Below, one piece after another: positions 4,453 to 8,081 of a stretch of 8,081 nucleotides of DNA; position 1 is the stretch's first letter, and every line of letters begins with the position of its first letter. Where the stretch lies: the NCBI GenBank assembly GCA_964580995.1, contig CAZOMV010000154.1, positions 1 through 8,081 of the forward strand. Reading direction: 5' to 3'. This DNA comes from JAKJEP01 sp964580995 (GTDB lineage: Bacteria > Planctomycetota > Phycisphaerae > Sedimentisphaerales > SM23-30). Both the position numbers and the translations under genes were made by a program. A model generated the notes under the pieces. It did not search any database. It worked only from the letters and a program-made list of their open reading frames with translations, and was not told the origin of the DNA.

Positions 4453-7167
4453 ATGAACAGTCGGTCCCTGCGCAAAATAACCTGGATGGGTGTCGTTTTG
4501 TTGGCCTTATCATCGGCAGCCTCCGCCTCTATCTCCGCGGTAACTCCCCAGGAAGGTACCATCGGCACTGCGCTCACGATTACCGGATCCGGTTTCGGCG
4601 AAAAAAAGGGAGCAGTGGCTCTTGGTAAAAAATCTTGCCAGGTACTCACCTGGAGCGATACCAGCATCGAATGCTCTATCAAATCGCCCCTGTCGCCCGG
4701 TGCCTATGACCTGGTGGTGAAGCCGCGCAGCGGCTCTTCCGAAATCCTCTCGAATGCTTTTTCCGTCATGCCGCCCAGCCCCAACCTGCCCCCATCCCAT
4801 CCCCAGTTTGTTACCGCCGGGGAAACCTTCACCATCACGGGCGATTTCCTGGGTGGCAAAAGCAGTCTCAAAAAAATCGTGATCGAAGATCTGAAGGGGA
4901 AAAAGAAACATTGCAAGATTCTGAGCGACACGATGGACTCTGTCACGTTCCAGCTCCCCAAAGGGCTTGCCGGCATTTTCAGCCTCCGGTACTCCAACGG
5001 CGTAAGTACCGTCGTCCAGCCGTTTTGGGGCACCTTCCAGGAACTGCCCGATTATCCTCTTTTAATGGGTTCGGCTCACAGCGGCGCCGAGTCACAGGAC
5101 TGTGCCTCCGCCGTAATATTCCTGAATAAAATGTGGGTTTTCTGGCCGGACAAAGATAAAGACAGCAACCATGTGCAATACCAGATCTGGAATGGCTCTA
5201 CCTGGTCCGATACCGCGGAGATTAAGTTCTCCAATGGTGCTATTCTGAAAAGCAAAGCCCCGCTCACCCCGGTGGTGGCCAATGGCATTCTCTACCTCTT
5301 CCTCACCTCGACCGACGGCATTCTGGAATATCTCACCTACAATCCCAAATCCACTTCGACCAGCAAATGGACCGACGGCGTGTACATCATCTACGATAAG
5401 ATGGGTTACAAAAATGCCACGGTGTATCAAACCAACGGACGGTTCGCCGCCGCCAATAATTTCGTCAACAATACGATTGAGGTGTACTGGACCCCGGATA
5501 ACCAGCGCATCTATATGGCCATCATGGACCTGGACCAGAAAGGACAAATCTTCGAGCAAAAGGAAGTGGTATTTCAGAAAAACGCTTCCTACCCTACCCT
5601 CGCTCCCTATCTCACGGCGGTTTTCAACCAAAATGAGGAAAACGAGTATGTCACCTACCTGAGCTGGGACGATACCTATGCCGGCGCCGTGAGTGAATTA
5701 AAAGACGGTGTCGAGCTTTACCAGTCCCGGCTGTGGTACTGGAGCGCGGCCAACGACAATCGCGGGCCTAGCTTGGTGGACCTGGGCGAAGACTATCTGG
5801 CGGTGATGTACAATCACCTGGGCGATCAGGCCTCCTACCAAAAATACGACAAAAACCTGCATACCATCGTCGGCTGCGCGGGTCAGCAATGTGATGTCGA
5901 AGTGGACCTGAATTCCCAGGAGGATGGCGGCTGGGCTCCCAACGGCGTTACCTTTTCCCTCAAGGTGGCCGACGGCAACTCTCCCACCGGCTATCGCATG
6001 AACAGCTATCTCTTTGCCTTTGTGGAAAACAATCCGGTGTTCGATGAGGCCAATTGGGAAATGATCCAGGCCGAATTCCTGGGTTTCTGGTTGCCGGTGG
6101 ACGAGCCTGTCTATGTGGATTTTCTGGGCAGTGACCTGTCAGATCCCGAGGAGATAAACGAAAGGCTCTCCGACACCTTCCCCCTCTGGCCGATTCTCGG
6201 CATCGTCGATATGCCCCCCTATGTGCTCAACGGCAATGAAGAATGCGATGATTGCACCCGCTGCTGCACCAGCGTCGAACTGGAATTCTCCTCCGGAATA
6301 GAACAGGGGCTGGCCGGTGAATATTCCGCCGGCGCTTATGTGGAAACCGGCAAAAAATCCCCCGTTACCCTGGATGTGAGTGCCGGCTATACCGGCGGCT
6401 TTGACAAAAGCACATCCTTTACCTACATCCATACCGACAGCATGGAAAGCAATCAGGAAGGCCGAATCTTCGCCTACTACCTGGCGCCCTCCTTCAATGT
6501 GTACACCCTGGAGTGGTTCAATACCATGGGCGAGGGTTCAGGCGTTTACATGCAGTCCGTGGAAGTGGTCGGCGCCGAAATCCGGAAGGAAACCTTCGAA
6601 CCGACCGCCGGCCCCGTGATGTCCACCATCGCTACGCCGTACCTGGACCCGGCTGTGTTCCCCGTTCATGCCTCCCAGAACGATCACCAGCGGCTCCTCT
6701 CCTACGACATCGATCCGACCGCCTCTCCTTATAACTTCACGTCCATTGCCTCCGATCAGGGAAGCACCAGCCAGTGGGCCGTCGATTCTTCCGGCGGTTT
6801 TGGCTGGATCATCGATCAAACGCATTCCGTGGACAATGGCGGTTATATCGAAATGAAAATCGGCGCGGAACTGGCCCACAAAATCGGCTTCGGGGTCGAA
6901 GGATCCTTTGAGATCCATGTGCAGACCACGACCCAATACGGTGTGGAAGCGATAACCGCCTTAAAGAACCAGTCTCCAGCCGATGATACCGACCCCAACC
7001 GCGTCGATGAATTCAGTGTTGACGGGTACTGGTTAAAGCCCAGTTCCGCCGGTTACTGGGTTCCGGAGTATCGCCAGGATTTGGGCGATGCGCCCTGGTT
7101 CATCACCTTCCGGGTAACCGATTTCTGGCCGTTGACCGATGAATCCGCCGCTCTCACCGGGCAATAA
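4453..7167 (+). CDS. Exported multidomain protein: IPT/TIG-like domains, probable beta-propeller, novel beta-rich C-terminus
   Basis: 904 residues; function not recognised. The ATG at 4453 is preferred over the in-frame ATG at 4414 because AAAGGA lies seven bases upstream and it opens a clean Sec signal peptide (MNSRSLRK, hydrophobic core, cleavage at ASA|SIS near residue 25). An IPT/TIG immunoglobulin-like domain covers about 27-106 (VTPQEGTIGTALTITGSGFG), with two Cys that could form a disulfide. A second, more divergent copy covers about 109-195. About 200-480 has spaced aromatic and Gly-Asn motifs (WVFW 228-231, WNGSTW 246-251) suggesting several beta-propeller blades. From about 590 to 904 there is a Cys cluster (C598, C601, C604, C605) and long alternating, Ser/Thr/Gly-rich strands. 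Two matching blocks with the pattern Y-Y/W-L-x-P-S-x3-Y occur at 675-684 and 859-868. No membrane anchor or sorting signal is seen. It is probably secreted or periplasmic; surface binding of glycans or proteins is a guess. Confidence 0.88.
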   Translation: MNSRSLRKITWMGVVLLALSSAASASISAVTPQEGTIGTALTITGSGFGEKKGAVALGKKSCQVLTWSDTSIECSIKSPLSPGAYDLVVKPRSGSSEILSNAFSVMPPSPNLPPSHPQFVTAGETFTITGDFLGGKSSLKKIVIEDLKGKKKHCKILSDTMDSVTFQLPKGLAGIFSLRYSNGVSTVVQPFWGTFQELPDYPLLMGSAHSGAESQDCASAVIFLNKMWVFWPDKDKDSNHVQYQIWNGSTWSDTAEIKFSNGAILKSKAPLTPVVANGILYLFLTSTDGILEYLTYNPKSTSTSKWTDGVYIIYDKMGYKNATVYQTNGRFAAANNFVNNTIEVYWTPDNQRIYMAIMDLDQKGQIFEQKEVVFQKNASYPTLAPYLTAVFNQNEENEYVTYLSWDDTYAGAVSELKDGVELYQSRLWYWSAANDNRGPSLVDLGEDYLAVMYNHLGDQASYQKYDKNLHTIVGCAGQQCDVEVDLNSQEDGGWAPNGVTFSLKVADGNSPTGYRMNSYLFAFVENNPVFDEANWEMIQAEFLGFWLPVDEPVYVDFLGSDLSDPEEINERLSDTFPLWPILGIVDMPPYVLNGNEECDDCTRCCTSVELEFSSGIEQGLAGEYSAGAYVETGKKSPVTLDVSAGYTGGFDKSTSFTYIHTDSMESNQEGRIFAYYLAPSFNVYTLEWFNTMGEGSGVYMQSVEVVGAEIRKETFEPTAGPVMSTIATPYLDPAVFPVHASQNDHQRLLSYDIDPTASPYNFTSIASDQGSTSQWAVDSSGGFGWIIDQTHSVDNGGYIEMKIGAELAHKIGFGVEGSFEIHVQTTTQYGVEAITALKNQSPADDTDPNRVDEFSVDGYWLKPSSAGYWVPEYRQDLGDAPWFITFRVTDFWPLTDESAALTGQ

Positions 7168-7247
7168 AAGAGCTGGATAGCCTGTACCTCCCCTTCTGGA
7201 TGGCCGCTTGACCAGCCCGGTAGAAAATAGGAAACGACCGGACTTGC

Positions 7248-7277
7248 GATGGTATGCTCCGCATACCATCTTTTTTT
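7248..7277 (+). terminator. Rho-independent terminator
   Basis: GATGGTATGC (7248-7257) pairs perfectly with GCATACCATC (7261-7270) around a three-base loop, followed immediately by seven T. It lies about 80 bases after the stop of the 904-residue protein, and nothing gene-like lies between them. Confidence 0.9.
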
Positions 7278-7306
7278 GTTGTTCTCATACTATGTCCTCA
7301 TATAAT

Positions 7307-7322
7307 GATCCCCTGGCCCGAT
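7307..7322. repeat. 16-bp inverted repeat, left copy
   Basis: GATCCCCTGGCCCGAT recurs as an exact reverse complement at 7763-7778. ATAAT directly precedes this copy (7302-7306) and also occurs just beyond the other copy (7780-7784), resembling a short target duplication. Similarity also continues weakly into the next bases (CATT). Confidence 0.6.
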
Positions 7323-7337
7323 GGTCATTCCTGCGTA

Positions 7338-7450
7338 AGCCCCCAACTTTATGTTGGGGGTTAAAAACCCATCATCGATGTACCGCCCCTTAATTCCAAC
7401 GGGGGCGGGAATCCCTCTTCTCTTCCGTTTTGAGTTCAGCCTTCAGGCTG
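7338..7450. repeat. Cluster of three consecutive hairpins
   Basis: Three perfect stems lie in tandem: CCCCCAAC (7340-7347) with GTTGGGGG (7353-7360), CCGCCCC (7383-7389) with GGGGCGG (7402-7408), and CAGCC (7437-7441) with GGCTG (7446-7450). No coding sequence is credible here. The arrangement resembles REP-like or IS200/IS605-type palindromic mobile remnants, but a small structured RNA is also possible. Its identity cannot be fixed from one copy. Confidence 0.5.
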
Positions 7451-7465
7451 CCTCTTCCTCATCCC

Positions 7466-7525
7466 AACCCCAACAACCTATCTAACCCCGACAACTTTTC
7501 CTAGCCCCGACCGTGAGGAAGGGGG
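7466..7525. repeat. Degenerate C-rich tandem repeat
   Basis: AACCCCAACAAC (7466), AACCCCGACAAC (7484) and AGCCCCGACC (7503) recur with an 18-19 base period. The last unit runs into GTGAGGAAGGGGG. It directly follows the three-hairpin cluster and may belong to the same dispersed intergenic element. No coding sequence is visible here. Confidence 0.4.
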
Positions 7526-7580
7526 TAATCTACGTCGTCTTCGTTTTTGCATGTCAAATAATTAGGAATTCCCAAACGCA

Positions 7581-7844
7581 TTACTCATGACTTTTTTGTA
7601 TTGGTTTTTTCCTGCCTGTGAAAAGAAAATAGAGACCAATCACCCCGCTGCCTAGCAGCAGGCTGAAACTGATTGCTCCCAGGTAAGAAACAATATGATT
7701 CTAAAGAGTAAGATCATAAAACTCTTTATCATACCTTTTCGAAACCCAAACCCGGTAAATGAATCGGGCCAGGGGATCCATAATCAGAAACCCCAGCCAG
7801 CCGCTGCCAAACGATAACAGAACCAGCCATTTCTTCCCGTTCAT
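7581..7844 (-). pseudogene. Small two-helix membrane protein frame split by an in-frame TAG
   Basis: From the ATG at 7842-7844, with AAAGGA nine bases upstream (7854-7859), the frame reads MNGKKWLVLLSFGSG onward for 47 codons and meets TAG at 7701-7703. The same frame continues for 39 more codons without interruption to TAA at 7581-7583. Helix 1 covers about codons 6-22. After the TAG, codons 54-75 form a second strong hydrophobic helix starting YLGAISFSLLLG, then a basic TGRKKP tail. The downstream half has no ATG or GTG of its own before its helix, so the two halves look like one 87-codon gene. No family is recognised. The likeliest reading is a nonsense-mutated small gene; an authentic 47-residue protein or stop readthrough are alternatives. 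Part of the frame (7763-7778) is one arm of the 16-bp inverted repeat. Confidence 0.42.
7763..7778. repeat. 16-bp inverted repeat, right copy
   Basis: This is the exact reverse complement of 7307-7322. It lies inside the small membrane-protein frame, where the minus strand encodes part of MDPLAR. Confidence 0.6.
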
Positions 7845-7942
7845 TGGTTTTCTTCCTTTACGGACTACTCATTTAGCGGCATCGTCCAAAATTCCATTTT
7901 TGCGTGAAACTTTTCTTTCGCTTCTTGCGGCTCTTGCTCTTT

Positions 7943-7969
7943 AATCCGTGCAATCCGTGTAATCCGTGG
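7943..7969. repeat. Three tandem copies of a 9-mer, AATCCGTGN
   Basis: AATCCGTGC, AATCCGTGT and AATCCGTGG lie head to tail at 7943, 7952 and 7961. Only the ninth base varies. Confidence 0.85.
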
Positions 7970-7995
7970 TTTCGTTTATTCTTTCAGCAAGGTAG

Positions 7996-8017
7996 GGTAT
8001 GTTCTGCATACCATCTT
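7996..8017. repeat. Second copy of the terminator hairpin core
   Basis: These 22 bases match 7251-7272 (the core of the terminator at 7248-7277) with only two differences, both C-to-T and both in or beside the loop. GGTATG (7996-8001) still pairs with CATACC (8007-8012). The outer stem is lost and the downstream T-run is broken by CC, so it is probably a weaker or decayed terminator. Confidence 0.5.
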
Positions 8018-8081
8018 CCTTTTTGCCCTTTGCTCCCTTCGTTATCTTTTGTAAATATATCTTTTGAATCTTATCCTGTCA

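Larger units (their letters stand above)
7845..8081. other. Gene-free right flank with short repeats
   Basis: No coding frame is credible on either strand. It holds the small gene's ribosome binding site, a triplicated 9-mer, a terminator-like hairpin at 7996-8017, and AT-rich sequence to the window edge. The phrases AATCCGTGTAATCCGTGG and AATCTTATCCTGTCA look like dispersed intergenic repeat text of the kind seen in many environmental bacterial genomes. That last point is recollection and is not shown by this sequence. Confidence 0.4.

Noticed and set aside
7208..7393. Plus-strand 61-codon frame after the 904-residue gene
   Set aside because: It runs through the perfect terminator hairpin and the first palindromes, and the translation looks like read-through of repeat sequence. 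Its NDPLAR segment is explained by the 16-bp inverted repeat.
7701..7703. Pyrrolysine or selenocysteine-type recoding at the TAG
   Set aside because: Selenocysteine uses TGA. No pyrrolysine machinery or conserved insertion structure can be seen in the window, so recoding is kept only as a test and not as a claim.
7759..7944. Plus-strand 61-codon frame opposite the small membrane protein
   Set aside because: It has no ribosome binding site. The opposite strand has a better start and a coherent transmembrane pattern.
7943..7969. CRISPR-like or iteron-like array
   Set aside because: The three 9-mers are contiguous with no spacers, and no Cas or replication gene is nearby. It is a simple tandem repeat.

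Overview
This 8.1 kb window has moderate GC and looks like the chromosome of an environmental Gram-negative bacterium. The evidence is a lipoprotein signal, Sec signal peptides, and a DUF3300/DUF2950 gene pair of the type seen in Proteobacteria, Desulfobacterota, Planctomycetes, Verrucomicrobia and Acidobacteria. The lineage cannot be fixed from the sequence. No phage, transposase, CRISPR, rRNA or tRNA gene is visible.

Layout: (1) 2-1120 (+) is the C-terminal half of a GH36 alpha-galactosidase-type glycoside hydrolase, cut by the left window edge. (2) 1121-1188 is a convergent gap holding a likely bidirectional terminator hairpin. (3) 1189-3449 (-) holds two adjacent envelope genes, DUF3300 followed by a DUF2950 lipoprotein, spaced for translational coupling. 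(4) 3450-3679 is a regulatory gap with a large nested inverted repeat that overlaps a candidate promoter. (5) 3680-4228 (-) encodes a three-helix DUF4405-type membrane protein with a good TTGACA-17-TAGATT promoter. (6) 4453-7167 (+) encodes a 904-residue exported protein. It has IPT/TIG-like domains, a probable beta-propeller, and an unrecognised beta-rich C-terminal part containing a Cys cluster and an apparent internal duplication. A strong intrinsic terminator follows. (7) 7278-8081 is gene-poor and rich in hairpins and short repeats. It contains one small two-helix membrane-protein reading frame (7581-7844, -) interrupted by a single in-frame TAG.

Functional picture: every protein except the GH36 enzyme has a visible export or membrane signal. 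DUF3300 and DUF2950 are a conserved pair of unknown function and are probably one transcription unit. DUF4405 lies upstream on the same strand but is separated by 230 bp with its own regulatory-looking structure. The 904-residue protein is transcribed divergently from DUF4405. A joint pathway for all of these genes cannot be demonstrated.

The items most worth a second look are the C-terminal region of the 904-residue protein, the TAG-split small membrane protein, the nested inverted repeat upstream of DUF3300, and the repeat-rich region beyond 7278, which includes a 16-bp exact inverted repeat.
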